From: Draconibacterium orientale
GTDB taxonomy: Bacteria; Bacteroidota; Bacteroidia; Bacteroidales; Prolixibacteraceae
Reading direction: 5' to 3'
DNA length: 64,000 bases
Assembly: GCF_000626635.1 (NCBI RefSeq)
Contig: NZ_CP007451.1
Span: 1,054,001-1,118,000, forward strand
The position numbers were made by a program, and so were the translations under genes. This document shows positions 7,180 through 16,524 of this stretch, in pieces. The stretch's first letter is position 1. Each line of letters opens with the position of its first letter. Below the pieces are notes generated by a model. That model saw only the letters and a program-made list of their open reading frames with translations. It did no database searches and was not told the origin of the DNA.

Positions 7180-9528
7180 TTAAAACGGATACCCAATGGC
7201 AAACGAAAAAGTGAAGTCGCTGCCTTTATAGCCCCGGTTACCAATAATCCATCGTTCTCCCTTTGCTGCAGCGGGATCGCGAAGTTTCATCCCAATATCG
7301 GTACGGAGAATAAAATACGATAAATCGAAGCGAAAACCGGTTCCGGTGCCCACTGCAAATTGCTTGTAAAACTTATCCACTTTAAATACGGCCCCCTCGC
7401 GGTTATCATTACTGTTAATGGCCCAAATGTTTCCGGCATCTACAAACAATGCCCCTTCGAGCGAACCTAACAAACGAAAACGGTATTCGATATTGGCCTC
7501 CAGTTTAATATCCGACGATTGATTGGGGTAGGCATTCTCATCTTCCGGCGTGTAGCTCCCCGGCCCCAGCGATCGAACCTGCCACGCCCGGATGCCGTTT
7601 GCACCACCCGAAAAATATTGTTTTTCGAAAGGCAAAAAAGGGGAGTTTCCGTAAGGCAGCCCAACTCCGCCGAACAAGCGCCCCACAACATAATTATACC
7701 GGTCAAGCTGGAATGCTTTTCTCAGCTCCAGGTCGGCTTTAATGTATTGGGCAAAACGAATATTAAACATTTTGTAATATTCAGTAGTCTCCTGGGTAGC
7801 AGAGTCTTGCTCAAAGGTCAGATCGCGCTCTGCCAGTTCCGATATTGCCCAAAGCAGGTTGCCCGACGACTCAAAGTTCAGCCTGACGTAAGTATAATTT
7901 TTATTTGATGAAAGCCGTTGGTTATTAAAAATCAACGAGTAGTTCATAGCAAATATAAGGTGGTCGGTAAAACTACTTTTAATGTATAAATCCTGAATGG
8001 AGTTAACAAACTTAGGATCGAACTCATACAAACGCACTACGTTCACATCGAGAAAGTTCCAGAGATGCTGGTAGTTTTGCGATGTTTTCCAGTCGTAACC
8101 AATCTTAAAGTTGGTTATGTTTCGGGTGTACTCAGGCCTGCGCTGGTAGTTATACCCTGCGTTAAAAACGGTTTTCGGCAAATACTTTCCAAAACTTTTT
8201 ATGTATTTACCCGGCCCCAAAAGTTTAGGTACCATTAAGCTTGTTTCAACACCAAATTCGCGCGTGTTAAATGCTTCCGATGTTCCATCGCCTACCGACC
8301 GGTGAAGGCGTTCGGTGGCACCTTTTAACCGCACCTGAAATACCTCGGCACCTTTAAACAGGTTTCGGTGCTGGTAATAAATATTTCCGGCCACACCCAA
8401 ATTGCCCGAGGTGTTGGTTCCTTCAATATCAAACGATGTTGATTGTTTATTCAGCGGTGCCAACCGAATATTACAGTCGAGCAAATTGGTATCTTGTTCC
8501 GGGTAAGTTTCTTCAAACTGAATATCTACAAACCGAAACTGACGCAATCGGTTCAGCGCATTAAAGGTATTTTCAACCTCTGCAATATTATACAAATCAC
8601 CACGTTGCATTTGGTTGGTTCGGATAAACAGCCCCGGCGGATACGCAACCTGTTCGCTGGCATAAAGTACTGAGTTATCCCAAATCAGCGTGTCGGAGAA
8701 ATTATAATCTTGTTTACGGTTTGATGTAACCGGTGTATTTCCGGGCATCACCGAATAGTAAAACTTATTCAGGTAATACGGTTTTAACAACTTTGTGCTG
8801 TCGACCTGGCTCGATCGGGGTTCGCCAATAAAAAGATCGAGAATTACCTGTTTGTTGTACAATGTTGAATCGGCAAGATAACGTACCTGGTTGTTCGAAA
8901 AATAATAATACCCGTTGTTTTGGTATAAACTAACAATTCGTTTCTGTTGTTTTTCCAATTCGTAAATATCGAATGCGGTGCCGGGACTCATTTGGTATTT
9001 TGCCGAATCATTATAAAATATCTTTTGTAACTCCGCTGTTTCGAAGTGGTAATTTACCCGTCGTATTCTATACTGATCGCCAGCCGCTACAGCGAATTTC
9101 AGCTTTGCCTTTCGCTTCTTTTCATTCAGCTGAACCTCCTGGTTAACTTTTGCCTGATAATAGCCACGTTGCCCCATGTAGCTTTCCAGTTGTTCAGCCG
9201 ATCGGTCGACCATTGCCTTATCGTACAGCTGCGGTGCCTCTCCAATTCGTTTTAGCCAGTCGTCGGTCTTTTTTTTCGACGACATATTATACAGCAACAA
9301 ATAGAATTTAATAAACCCCAGTATTTTGTAATTTTCTTTTTGCCGTAAAACAGATTTTGCTTCTTCCCTGCTTACCTCCTGGTTATCGATTTCGAGCTCA
9401 ACTTTTTGTAACAAATACTCTTGCTCGGGAACAAAACGAGTTTGCGAACACGATGCAAGCAGCATTGCCGATAAAACAAATATCCACTTGTAGCTTCCAA
9501 TTTTTTGCCTGTAATACTTCTCTGCCAA
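7180..9528 (-). CDS. tamL: TamL-type outer-membrane lipoprotein of the BamA/Omp85 family
   Basis: The 782-residue protein starts with a lipoprotein signal (FVLSAMLLASC, lipid-bearing Cys about residue 27). POTRA-like domains follow (to about residue 400), then a 16-stranded Omp85 barrel with late motifs FSGGANGIRAW and SLGPGSY and the terminal strand FSFAIGYPF. Omp85 proteins insert barrels into the outer membrane. The lipidated form with TamA-like architecture is the Bacteroidota TamL, partner of TamB. No tamB is adjacent. It is transcribed divergently from the SpoU methyltransferase. BamA is the alternative, but the lipobox favours TamL. Confidence 0.82.
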   Translation of the reverse strand: MAEKYYRQKIGSYKWIFVLSAMLLASCSQTRFVPEQEYLLQKVELEIDNQEVSREEAKSVLRQKENYKILGFIKFYLLLYNMSSKKKTDDWLKRIGEAPQLYDKAMVDRSAEQLESYMGQRGYYQAKVNQEVQLNEKKRKAKLKFAVAAGDQYRIRRVNYHFETAELQKIFYNDSAKYQMSPGTAFDIYELEKQQKRIVSLYQNNGYYYFSNNQVRYLADSTLYNKQVILDLFIGEPRSSQVDSTKLLKPYYLNKFYYSVMPGNTPVTSNRKQDYNFSDTLIWDNSVLYASEQVAYPPGLFIRTNQMQRGDLYNIAEVENTFNALNRLRQFRFVDIQFEETYPEQDTNLLDCNIRLAPLNKQSTSFDIEGTNTSGNLGVAGNIYYQHRNLFKGAEVFQVRLKGATERLHRSVGDGTSEAFNTREFGVETSLMVPKLLGPGKYIKSFGKYLPKTVFNAGYNYQRRPEYTRNITNFKIGYDWKTSQNYQHLWNFLDVNVVRLYEFDPKFVNSIQDLYIKSSFTDHLIFAMNYSLIFNNQRLSSNKNYTYVRLNFESSGNLLWAISELAERDLTFEQDSATQETTEYYKMFNIRFAQYIKADLELRKAFQLDRYNYVVGRLFGGVGLPYGNSPFLPFEKQYFSGGANGIRAWQVRSLGPGSYTPEDENAYPNQSSDIKLEANIEYRFRLLGSLEGALFVDAGNIWAINSNDNREGAVFKVDKFYKQFAVGTGTGFRFDLSYFILRTDIGMKLRDPAAAKGERWIIGNRGYKGSDFTFSFAIGYPF

Positions 9529-9600
9529 ATCTTACAACTTTTATTGATCAAAAATAACCAAGTGTTTTTTTAGAAACAGTAACTTTACCTCAAATATTAT

Positions 9601-10392
9601 ATGAATTTAGTTCAAAAATATATGATTGGTAAAAGTACAACAAAACTTGTTAATTCGCTGGCGCTAAAAAAATACCGTACAAAAGAAAACTGCTTTCTTA
9701 TTGAAGGCGATAAAATGGTAAAAGAAGCGCTGGATTCAGATTTGAAAATTAAGCTATTAATCGTTACCGATCAATTCTTAAACCGGTTCCCAATTGCGCA
9801 AACAGATGCCGAACGGATTATTGAAACCGATGCGAAAGAACTGAAAAAGGCAAGCCTGTTGCAACATCCGCAAAACGGTTTGGCTGTTTGTGAAATTCCT
9901 GAAAAATCGAAATTCCCGGATTCCCTGCCCGAAGGCCTTTCCATTTTTCTCGATGGAATTCAAGACCCCGGTAACATGGGCACCATTGTTCGAATTTGCG
10001 ATTGGTACGGCATTCAACATGTTTTTTGTTCGCCCGATTCGGTTGATTTGTACAACCCGAAAGTAATTCAGGCAAGTATGGGATCTTTCCACCGCATTCA
10101 ACTGCACGAGTGCGATTTTGAAGCTCTGGCCGGATTAGCGGAAAAAGCAGAAGCACCAGTGTTTGGTGCATTTATGAATGGCGACAATATTTACCAAACG
10201 CAACTGCCACAACAAGCCATTCTTGTTATGGGCAACGAAGGAAAGGGAATAAGACCTGCCGTTGAAAAACAAATAACGAACAAATTGAGTATTCCCAATT
10301 TCTCAGAAAATGAAATAAAAGCGGAATCGTTGAATGTTTCGGTTGCTACTGCAATACTTTGCTCCGAATTTAAACGGGCTTATTCAAAATGA
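9601..10392 (+). CDS. RNA 2'-O-methyltransferase, TrmH/SpoU family
   Basis: A 263-residue SPOUT enzyme. The N-terminal substrate-binding domain (KYRTKENCFLIEGDKMVKEAL, about residues 22-42) precedes the knotted SAM domain. The three family motifs are LDGIQDPGNMGTIVRICDWYG (about 116), ILVMGNEGKGI (about 207) and a closing LNVSVATAILCSEF (about 245). It would methylate a ribose in 23S rRNA or tRNA; the exact nucleotide is unknown. An in-frame ATG at 9622 (MIGKSTTK) is an alternative start. Its end overlaps the end of porT by 13 bases on the opposite strand. Confidence 0.92.
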   Translation: MNLVQKYMIGKSTTKLVNSLALKKYRTKENCFLIEGDKMVKEALDSDLKIKLLIVTDQFLNRFPIAQTDAERIIETDAKELKKASLLQHPQNGLAVCEIPEKSKFPDSLPEGLSIFLDGIQDPGNMGTIVRICDWYGIQHVFCSPDSVDLYNPKVIQASMGSFHRIQLHECDFEALAGLAEKAEAPVFGAFMNGDNIYQTQLPQQAILVMGNEGKGIRPAVEKQITNKLSIPNFSENEIKAESLNVSVATAILCSEFKRAYSK

Positions 10393-11132
10393 AAGGATAA
10401 GGTGAAAATCTTCGATCGCAGATTTTTTATCGACTGGGCATAATATAAACGCTGTGTTGGTGCCGGAAGATCGCCCAATTGATCGTTCAATCCCAAACTA
10501 AATTTGGCTTCCACCGAAAACCTGAAAAACGCAAAATAGTGGTCCCAGCCACCACCAACCTCAGCATAAAAACCACCGTTCTTCAGCTTAATCAAGTCTT
10601 CCTGTGCAGTTCGCGAAATATCGTGCCGATACGCTCCTCCAAAAATCACATAAGGCCGGTCGTTGTTAATGCGCCGGGCCTTGTATTTTAACAGCAAAGG
10701 AAAATCGAGAAAGGTGGAACGAATGGCGTAGAAAGAAAGATCTTCTTCGTAGGAATTAATATCTTTTACCGGCACATTAAATGTTAACTGCCGCTCGCCA
10801 AACGATAAGCCCGGCAGAAAACGCAGGTTAAAATCTTTTGAAAGCCTCAGGCTTGATACAATACCAACGGTAAAGCCGGGAACTAAGGTTGCCACATCCG
10901 AACGGATTCTACTGTCCCAAACTATTCCATCTCCCGGATAGAGCACCAAATCCTCATTTTCCCCGATAGGATTGTAATTCACCACATTAAAATCGAGTGT
11001 GTTCATCCCAATGGTAAAACCAAAATGAAAAAGCTTATCATCAAAAGTTGTCAGGTAGTTAATTTTTTGCTTTTGGGCAAAAACACTACAACCTGCAATA
11101 AGGAATATGATTGAGATTAAAACTTTTTTCAC
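10380..11132 (-). CDS. porT: Type IX secretion/gliding protein PorT
   Basis: This 250-residue protein has an N-terminal signal peptide (cleavage after about VFAQ, residue 19) and an eight-stranded outer-membrane beta-barrel pattern ending in the aromatic strand FTLSFHFE. FDDKLFHFGFTIGMNTLDFNV near the N-terminus is typical of PorT, required for the T9SS. It lies just downstream of ubiE on the same strand (60-bp gap). The window also carries a probable cargo of this machine (16525-19794). Confidence 0.88.
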   Translation of the reverse strand: MKKVLISIIFLIAGCSVFAQKQKINYLTTFDDKLFHFGFTIGMNTLDFNVVNYNPIGENEDLVLYPGDGIVWDSRIRSDVATLVPGFTVGIVSSLRLSKDFNLRFLPGLSFGERQLTFNVPVKDINSYEEDLSFYAIRSTFLDFPLLLKYKARRINNDRPYVIFGGAYRHDISRTAQEDLIKLKNGGFYAEVGGGWDHYFAFFRFSVEAKFSLGLNDQLGDLPAPTQRLYYAQSIKNLRSKIFTLSFHFE

Positions 11133-11191
11133 CTTGTTACTATTGCTTTTATGAAAAACAAAAAAACAAATAATTTATTGTTCGCCCTGTT

Positions 11192-11923
11192 TTAATTGTT
11201 GGGTTTATGCGCCTTATAAATTGATGCGATCCCAAAAGTTTGTCGATAACATTCATTCTGAACAAAACCAACATCGGCTAAAATAGATAAAAATCTTTCG
11301 CCATCGGGGAATTCATTTACCGATTCGGGCAAATAGGTATATGCCCTGCTGTCTTTCGATACCATCCGGCCAATGAAGGGCAAAATGCGCATGAAATAGA
11401 ACATGTAAATCTGCCTGAAAGGGAAACTCACAGGTTTCGAGAATTCGAGAACAAAAAATACGCCTCCGGGTTTTAACACACGTTTTATTTCGGAAAGGCC
11501 TTTTTCAAGGTTCTCGAAATTACGAACGCCAAACCCCACAATGGCGGCATCAAAAGCTCCATCGTCGAACGGCAGGTTTTCGGAATCGGCTTTTTGAAAC
11601 CGGATTTTGTCTTCCAGCTTTTTTGCCTTTATTTTTTCCCGTCCAACATTCAGCATTCCTTCCGAAATGTCGATACCGGTAACTTTTACATTGCCCAATT
11701 TTAACGCAGCAACAGCAAAATCGCCGGTACCTGTTGCAATATCCAGAATCGATGCGGGCTGATAAGGTCTCAGTTTTTTAATGGTTTTTCTGCGCCATAT
11801 TTTATCAATATTCAATGATAATACGTGGTTCAGGAAATCATAACGGTGAGAGATATTATCAAACATCTCCTCTACCTGACCTTTCTTGGATTGTTTTGAT
11901 TGTTTATAAGGAAGAGCTGCCAT
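11192..11923 (-). CDS. ubiE: Demethylmenaquinone methyltransferase (UbiE/MenG)
   Basis: A 243-residue class I SAM methyltransferase. The UbiE N-terminus contains VEEMFDNISHRYDFLNHVLS, the SAM motif I is ILDIATGTGDFAVAAL (about residues 59-74), and FDAAIVGFGVRNFENL (about residue 122) is the post-II motif typical of UbiE. It catalyses the last step of menaquinone synthesis, the quinone used by most Bacteroidota. Its ATG overlaps the stop of the upstream purL-like gene (TAATG), indicating translational coupling. Confidence 0.95.
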   Translation of the reverse strand: MAALPYKQSKQSKKGQVEEMFDNISHRYDFLNHVLSLNIDKIWRRKTIKKLRPYQPASILDIATGTGDFAVAALKLGNVKVTGIDISEGMLNVGREKIKAKKLEDKIRFQKADSENLPFDDGAFDAAIVGFGVRNFENLEKGLSEIKRVLKPGGVFFVLEFSKPVSFPFRQIYMFYFMRILPFIGRMVSKDSRAYTYLPESVNEFPDGERFLSILADVGFVQNECYRQTFGIASIYKAHKPNN

Positions 11924-12963
11924 TAAGATCCAACTGTCATTTTATCGATGTAACCCAGCGACTGATCGTCGATTCTTATCTCTCCTTTGGTAACATGCCC
12001 CAGCGTAAAGAAAGGCACGTTTATTTCCGACATGGCATCAACGAACTCGTCCTCTTTGTCGGGATTAACACCAACAATTAAACGCCCCATCGACTCGCCA
12101 AAAAGAAATGCATCGTTTCTGGTTTCTGCATCTGTTGTGATATCAAAGCCCAATTCGTTTGGGATGGCAGCACGCAACAAGGTAAAGAAAAGTCCGCCTT
12201 TACCAACCGGGCTGGCGCTTTCTATTAACTTTTTATCCATTAAGGTTTTTATTGCTTTCTGAACGGCAATTTCATTCTCGATATTGAATGCCGGCAGAGG
12301 CGACTCAGAAACACCGTGGTAAAATTCAAGATATTCCGATGAGCTAATGTCATCAAGCGACCTACCGATAACAAATATGTGGTTTCCCTTACTTTTAAAG
12401 CTATGGGTTATTAAATTATTGCCTTCGGGCACCTGAGCCATAATACTGATAATAATAGTTGGCGGCACCGGACCGTGTTCTGAGAAATGATCGAAGCGAA
12501 TTTTCCGGTCGGAAATTTTAAGACCAAACTTTGCGGCAGCGTTTTCCAGGCCCTTTTTGGCACCTGACGCTATAAACTGACCATTCGGATCGGCAAAATC
12601 GATGTGATACAAAAAGGCACTTACAGCAAAAGGCTGAGCGCCATAACACAACATTTTACGAGTTGCCCGCGAGATTAAAATTTCTGTTGCTTTCTGAGGA
12701 TCGCTTTCCAGATGGTGATGAAAAGCGTGCGTGCTCATAGCCATTCGGGTTCCATTACCATCCAACTCAAAAATACCAATTTCGTCGGTTTCGCTTTCAC
12801 CAATCGACTCGGGCGAAATACCCTGATCGCTAAAATCATTAAAATAGTTAATGGTTGATAAGTTGGGATTAACCATTAAGGAATACACGATCTCCTCCAG
12901 GTTCTCCGGTTCAGGAATCATATCGATCGAGAACTCTTTTTCAGTCTGAACAGCATTACTCAT
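11923..12963 (-). CDS. PurL/PurM-like (AIR synthase-related) protein, stand-alone half module
   Basis: The 346-residue protein resembles a single AIRS N + AIRS C module of FGAM synthase (PurL). AFHHHLESDPQKATEILI and TRKMLCYGAQPFAVSAFLYH (about residues 80-120) correspond to the PurL segment around the YxGAxxAVAEAARN and GAEPxA motifs. GKGGLFFTLLRAA (about 255) matches the G-rich strand of the C-subdomain. Full PurL is far longer (over 700 residues, about 1200 when glutaminase is fused), so this is not a complete FGAM synthase. It is coupled to ubiE through TAATG. The function is unknown; it is an ATP-binding AIRS-fold enzyme by inference. Confidence 0.75.
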   Translation of the reverse strand: MSNAVQTEKEFSIDMIPEPENLEEIVYSLMVNPNLSTINYFNDFSDQGISPESIGESETDEIGIFELDGNGTRMAMSTHAFHHHLESDPQKATEILISRATRKMLCYGAQPFAVSAFLYHIDFADPNGQFIASGAKKGLENAAAKFGLKISDRKIRFDHFSEHGPVPPTIIISIMAQVPEGNNLITHSFKSKGNHIFVIGRSLDDISSSEYLEFYHGVSESPLPAFNIENEIAVQKAIKTLMDKKLIESASPVGKGGLFFTLLRAAIPNELGFDITTDAETRNDAFLFGESMGRLIVGVNPDKEDEFVDAMSEINVPFFTLGHVTKGEIRIDDQSLGYIDKMTVGS

Positions 12964-13182
12964 ACAGCATTTCTTTTCTTGTTAACCTTAAGCAAAGGTA
13001 ATTAAGTAGCCGATTCTACCATAGATTTTAAAACATTTTTTACCGCTTGGTGCCGTTGAGATACAACGGGTATAGAATTTTTGATACATAAGTTTAAATA
13101 ATATTGAGCGTGGTGAAACACTTTCGTATTACTGCTGCTTTTCAAAAGCAATGTTCTGTTACATAAAGGACAATAATTTAAT

Positions 13183-13190
13183 TAACTTTG
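13183..13190 (+). promoter_or_regulatory. Probable -7 box for the glycosyltransferase/two-component unit
   Basis: TAACTTTG matches TAnnTTTG and lies 20 bases upstream of the ATG at 13210 in the divergent gap between purL-like and the glycosyltransferase gene. Confidence 0.5.
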
Positions 13191-13209
13191 CAGTTCAATT
13201 TCAAAAACA

Positions 13210-13920
13210 ATGTCAGAAGCAATAGTAATTACTCCGGTTAAAGATTCGTTGCACACCACTCAACGAACAATTAAAGCAATAATGGAAGCCGGTGGCGATT
13301 TTTCGTATTATGTATTTAACGATTTTAGTCAACCCGAAACAAAACAGTATCTTGATTCGGCAGCTAAAGAGCTTGGATTTTCAGTAATTCACCTTGAAGA
13401 TATTACCGATACACCGTCGCCTAATTACAAAATTGTTTTACAGAAAGCACAACAACTTGCACTTGATGCACAAGTTCCTTTAATTATTATTGAATCGGAC
13501 GTTGTGGTTAAAAAGGATACCATTCAGGCCTTACTCGATATAATGAAAACGGAGCAAAACCCGGGTTTGGTTGGCGCCATAACTGTTGATGTAAACGGGG
13601 ACTATAATTTTCCGTATAATTTCGAGAAAACAAAAAGCGATGCTGTTGTTGACACTTCGCACAGCTTAAGTTTTTGCTGTACACTTATTTCGGTTCCTTT
13701 TCTTAAAAAATTTGATTTTAAAGAATTAGCACAAGACAAGGATTGGTTTGACGTATTTATTAGCCGCCAGTCGAAAAAAATTGGTTTTACAAACTACCTG
13801 GCAAAAGGGGTAAGAGTTTTGCACTTACCTCACTCAAGCCGCCCATGGAAAAACCTGAAATATAAAAACCCGGTGCTTTATTATTTAAAAAAGATATTTT
13901 TAAAGCGCGACAGAATTTAA
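13210..13920 (+). CDS. Family 2-like glycosyltransferase
   Basis: The 236-residue soluble protein opens with a GT-A nucleotide-binding strand (MSEAIVITPVKDSLHTTQRT), followed by YYVFNDFSQPETKQYL. An aspartate-containing turn, IIIESDVVVKKDT (about residues 95-107), sits where GT2 enzymes carry the DxD metal motif. Late ISRQSKKIGFTNYLAKGVRVLHL resembles the conserved GT2 C-terminal segment. Donor and acceptor are unknown. Its stop codon abuts the ATG of the following histidine kinase gene, so all three genes are probably one operon. Confidence 0.75.
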   Translation: MSEAIVITPVKDSLHTTQRTIKAIMEAGGDFSYYVFNDFSQPETKQYLDSAAKELGFSVIHLEDITDTPSPNYKIVLQKAQQLALDAQVPLIIIESDVVVKKDTIQALLDIMKTEQNPGLVGAITVDVNGDYNFPYNFEKTKSDAVVDTSHSLSFCCTLISVPFLKKFDFKELAQDKDWFDVFISRQSKKIGFTNYLAKGVRVLHLPHSSRPWKNLKYKNPVLYYLKKIFLKRDRI

Positions 13921-14983
13921 ATGCGAAAACACCTGCTAAATAAACGTAACAAAATTTTTGGGCACATCCTGTTTTGGATGACCAGCGTTGTTTTTTTTGT
14001 GTTTTCTGTTTTTCATTTACAGCCGCGAGTTTAATTTAACCTCCATTGCAAAATCAGTAGTTATAAACGCCGGTTTTTCGGTGGCCGTTTACCTTAACCT
14101 GAATATTCTTATCCCGCGGTTCCTTATTCGGAAACAATACATTTATTATATTTTCTGGCTGGTGGTTCTGCTTTCGTTCAGCAGTTTACTGGTTCAGTTC
14201 CTCATTGTTTTTCCATTACGGCAATTCCTCGAAGTATCGGAGCAACTGCAATCGTTAAGCACCGAAACCCATTCGGCCTTTTTCTTTGCCACGCTTTTTT
14301 ATATCGGGATAACCACATTTTTAAAGCTGTTTAAAGATTGGTTATCGCTACAGGATTTGAACTACAAACTGGCCAAAACGGAAAAAGGAAAACTCGAAGC
14401 CGAACTAAAATCGCTGAAGGGACAGCTAAATCCGCACTTTCTTTTCAATTCGCTTAATAACATTTACTCTTTATCGCTTATAAACTCCGAAAAGGTTCCG
14501 GACTTAATTTTGCGCCTGTCCGACCTCATGCGCCACATTATTTACGAATCGAAGGATAACTTTATAAGTTTAAGGAAAGAAATAGAGTTTGTCGATAATT
14601 TTATTGCACTTCAGCGAATAAGAGTAACCGAAAATACCCTAATCAATTACGAAAAACCACAAATTACAAGCTCATCGTACATTGCTCCATTGCTATTCGA
14701 ACCTTTTATTGATAATGCCTTTAAACACGGTCTGCCCGGCACCGAAAATGATTATATAAACATTTCGTTCAGCATAAACGACGACTGGCTAAATTTTAAT
14801 CTTGAAAACAATTTTGCGGAGCCGGAGAATTTTGACTCAAAAAATTCCGGCATTGGAATTGCAAACGTTAAACAACGCCTAAAACACCTGTACCACGCCA
14901 ACGACTATCAGCTCGATATAAAACAAGAAGAATCGACTTATTCTGTTCATTTAAGACTAAAACTTAAAGACCATGGCAATTAA
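13921..14983 (+). CDS. LytS-type sensor histidine kinase, reading frame broken in an oligo-T tract
   Basis: The kinase core is clear: NPHFLFNSLNNIYSLSLI (phospho-accepting His, His_kinase family) and a GHKL ATPase with LLFEPFIDNAFKHGL and GIGIANVKQRLKHLY, after several transmembrane spans. No ATG begins this frame; it opens only at a TTG (13988). An ATG at 13921, directly after the glycosyltransferase stop, starts a typical kinase N-terminus (MRKHLLNKRNKIFGHILFWM) in the other frame. That frame enters a run of eight T (13991-13998) and then stops at 14032-14034. Removing one T joins the frames. Sequencing error, true mutation or phase variation are possible. It pairs with the LytTR regulator downstream (11-bp overlap). 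Confidence 0.85.
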
Positions 14984-15692
14984 AGCACTAATAATCGACG
15001 ACGAGCCCCTGGCCCAGAACGTGATCAAACAATATGCGCTAAAAATTCCTTCGCTCGACATTGTTGGGGCATGCAACGATGCCATTTGTGCACAGGAGTT
15101 TTTACTTAAAAATGAGGTTGATCTTCTTTTCCTCGACATTAATATGCCAAAACTTTCGGGCATTTCATTTCTTAAAAATCTGAATAAAAACGTATTGGTA
15201 ATTTTTACAACAGCCTATTCGGAATATGCCCTTGAAGGCTACGAACTTAATGCGTTGGATTATTTAAAAAAGCCTTTCTCTTTTGAGCGTTTTTATAAAG
15301 CTTTTGTAAAAGCCGAGGAGATGTATTGGCTGAAAAACAAAGCCGAAAATTCATCTAAAAATGAGAAAGTATCGGACTTTCTGTTTATTAAATCGAACAA
15401 AAAATCGGTAAAAATAAAATTCACGGATATACTTTACATCGAAGGTTTAGGCGACTACATTAAAATACACCTAAGCGATAACAAGTTTGTTACCAACCTG
15501 TCGATGAAGAAAATTCATGCACTGCTGCCACAAGACCAATTTTATCGTACACATAAATCATTTATTGTTTCGGTAGATAAAATTGAAACGCTTGAAGGCA
15601 ACCTGGTTTCTATTAACGGCGAGAAACTTCCTATTGGCAACAGTTACCGGCAGGACTTCTTTGCCTATATCAACAAGTTTACTGCCGATTAA
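14973..15692 (+). CDS. LytTR-family DNA-binding response regulator
   Basis: A 239-residue regulator. The receiver domain (about 1-120) has acidic residues IIDDEP at the start, phospho-acceptor Asp in LLFLDINMPKLSG (about 54), and the Lys of YLKKPFSF (about 104). The LytTR DNA-binding domain (about 138-239) contains FIKSNKKSVKIKFTDILYIE and FYRTHKSFIVSVDKIE. It overlaps the LytS-type kinase gene by 11 bases, giving a LytS/LytR pair. Targets cannot be read from the window. Its stop overlaps that of the convergent nitroreductase gene. Confidence 0.95.
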   Translation: MAIKALIIDDEPLAQNVIKQYALKIPSLDIVGACNDAICAQEFLLKNEVDLLFLDINMPKLSGISFLKNLNKNVLVIFTTAYSEYALEGYELNALDYLKKPFSFERFYKAFVKAEEMYWLKNKAENSSKNEKVSDFLFIKSNKKSVKIKFTDILYIEGLGDYIKIHLSDNKFVTNLSMKKIHALLPQDQFYRTHKSFIVSVDKIETLEGNLVSINGEKLPIGNSYRQDFFAYINKFTAD

Positions 15693-16432
15693 TCAGCCCA
15701 AAACCCCTGGGCTTTTATTGTCTCCAACATCTTTGCTGAAAAGAATTCATTATCCGCTTTTTTGTATCGCACATCAGTGAACACTTGCGCTAATGTTTGC
15801 TTTCCGTTTTCGGCTACAAAAACTTTTGACGACTCCAGACTTTCTTTAAAAGCATATAATTCGTTGATCCTATCCCGATCATAGTCCTGATACAGTTCAT
15901 CGTGCATAATCCCTTCTACAGGAATCCGATCTGTCAATCCCGGAGTCTCTTCAGGGTAACCGATAGCAACAGTTGTTACCGGAAATGTAAGTTTTGGTAA
16001 ACCAAGTATTTCAATATGCTCTTTTGCATTATAGGCCGTTGTTCCCAGGTAACAAATTCCCAGACCATTATTTTCGGCAGCTATACACACATTTTGTGCG
16101 GCCAGCGAAGTATCGATTACCGCATTGGTAAAAGAGATTAAATTGTTGTATCCCGGCTGTGCTTCGTTATAAAGGCACCATTTCGAAAAGCGATTAAAAT
16201 CGGCCACAAAAGTGAGGAGTATTGGCGCATTTTTGGCAACAGGCTGGTTAAAATGTAATGGCAGCAGCTTTTCCTTCCTTTCAGCATCCCTGGTTATAAT
16301 TATACTGTACAACTGCATATTACCTGTTGTAGAGGCTCTTGTACCCGAGTAAATGATACTTTTCAATAAATCAGAATCAATTACTTTTTCTGAAAATTTC
16401 CTGATGGAAACGTGCTTATTTAATAACTCCAT
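15689..16432 (-). CDS. Nitroreductase-family NAD(P)H-dependent FMN oxidoreductase
   Basis: The 247-residue protein has the nitroreductase fold signatures. HVSIRKFSEKVIDSDLLKSII (about residues 7-27) gives the FMN-phosphate-binding RxF/Y motif. TGNMQLYSIIITRD supplies FMN contacts, and NAVIDTSLAAQNVCIAAENNGLGICYLG (about 100-130) is the conserved helix and loop, followed by a YPEETP tail loop. The NfsA/FRP-like subgroup fits best by length. Substrates may be flavins, nitroaromatics or quinones. It is monocistronic, with its 3' end touching the response-regulator gene. Confidence 0.88.
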   Translation of the reverse strand: MELLNKHVSIRKFSEKVIDSDLLKSIIYSGTRASTTGNMQLYSIIITRDAERKEKLLPLHFNQPVAKNAPILLTFVADFNRFSKWCLYNEAQPGYNNLISFTNAVIDTSLAAQNVCIAAENNGLGICYLGTTAYNAKEHIEILGLPKLTFPVTTVAIGYPEETPGLTDRIPVEGIMHDELYQDYDRDRINELYAFKESLESSKVFVAENGKQTLAQVFTDVRYKKADNEFFSAKMLETIKAQGFWAD

Positions 16433-16477
16433 ATCGCCTGTTTTTTTGAATTACGAGATCACAAAAGTATTGAAAAT

Positions 16478-16508
16478 AAAAAAGGGAAGCTAAAAGCCTC
16501 CCTTTTTT
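16478..16508 (-). terminator. Rho-independent terminator of the large T9SS cargo gene
   Basis: AAAAAAGGGAAGC and GCCTCCCTTTTTT form a stem with one mismatch, a 5-base loop and an oligo-T run on the minus strand. It begins 16 bases past the stop of the gene ending at 16525. Confidence 0.85.
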
Positions 16509-16524
16509 ATCCATCAATTTGGTA

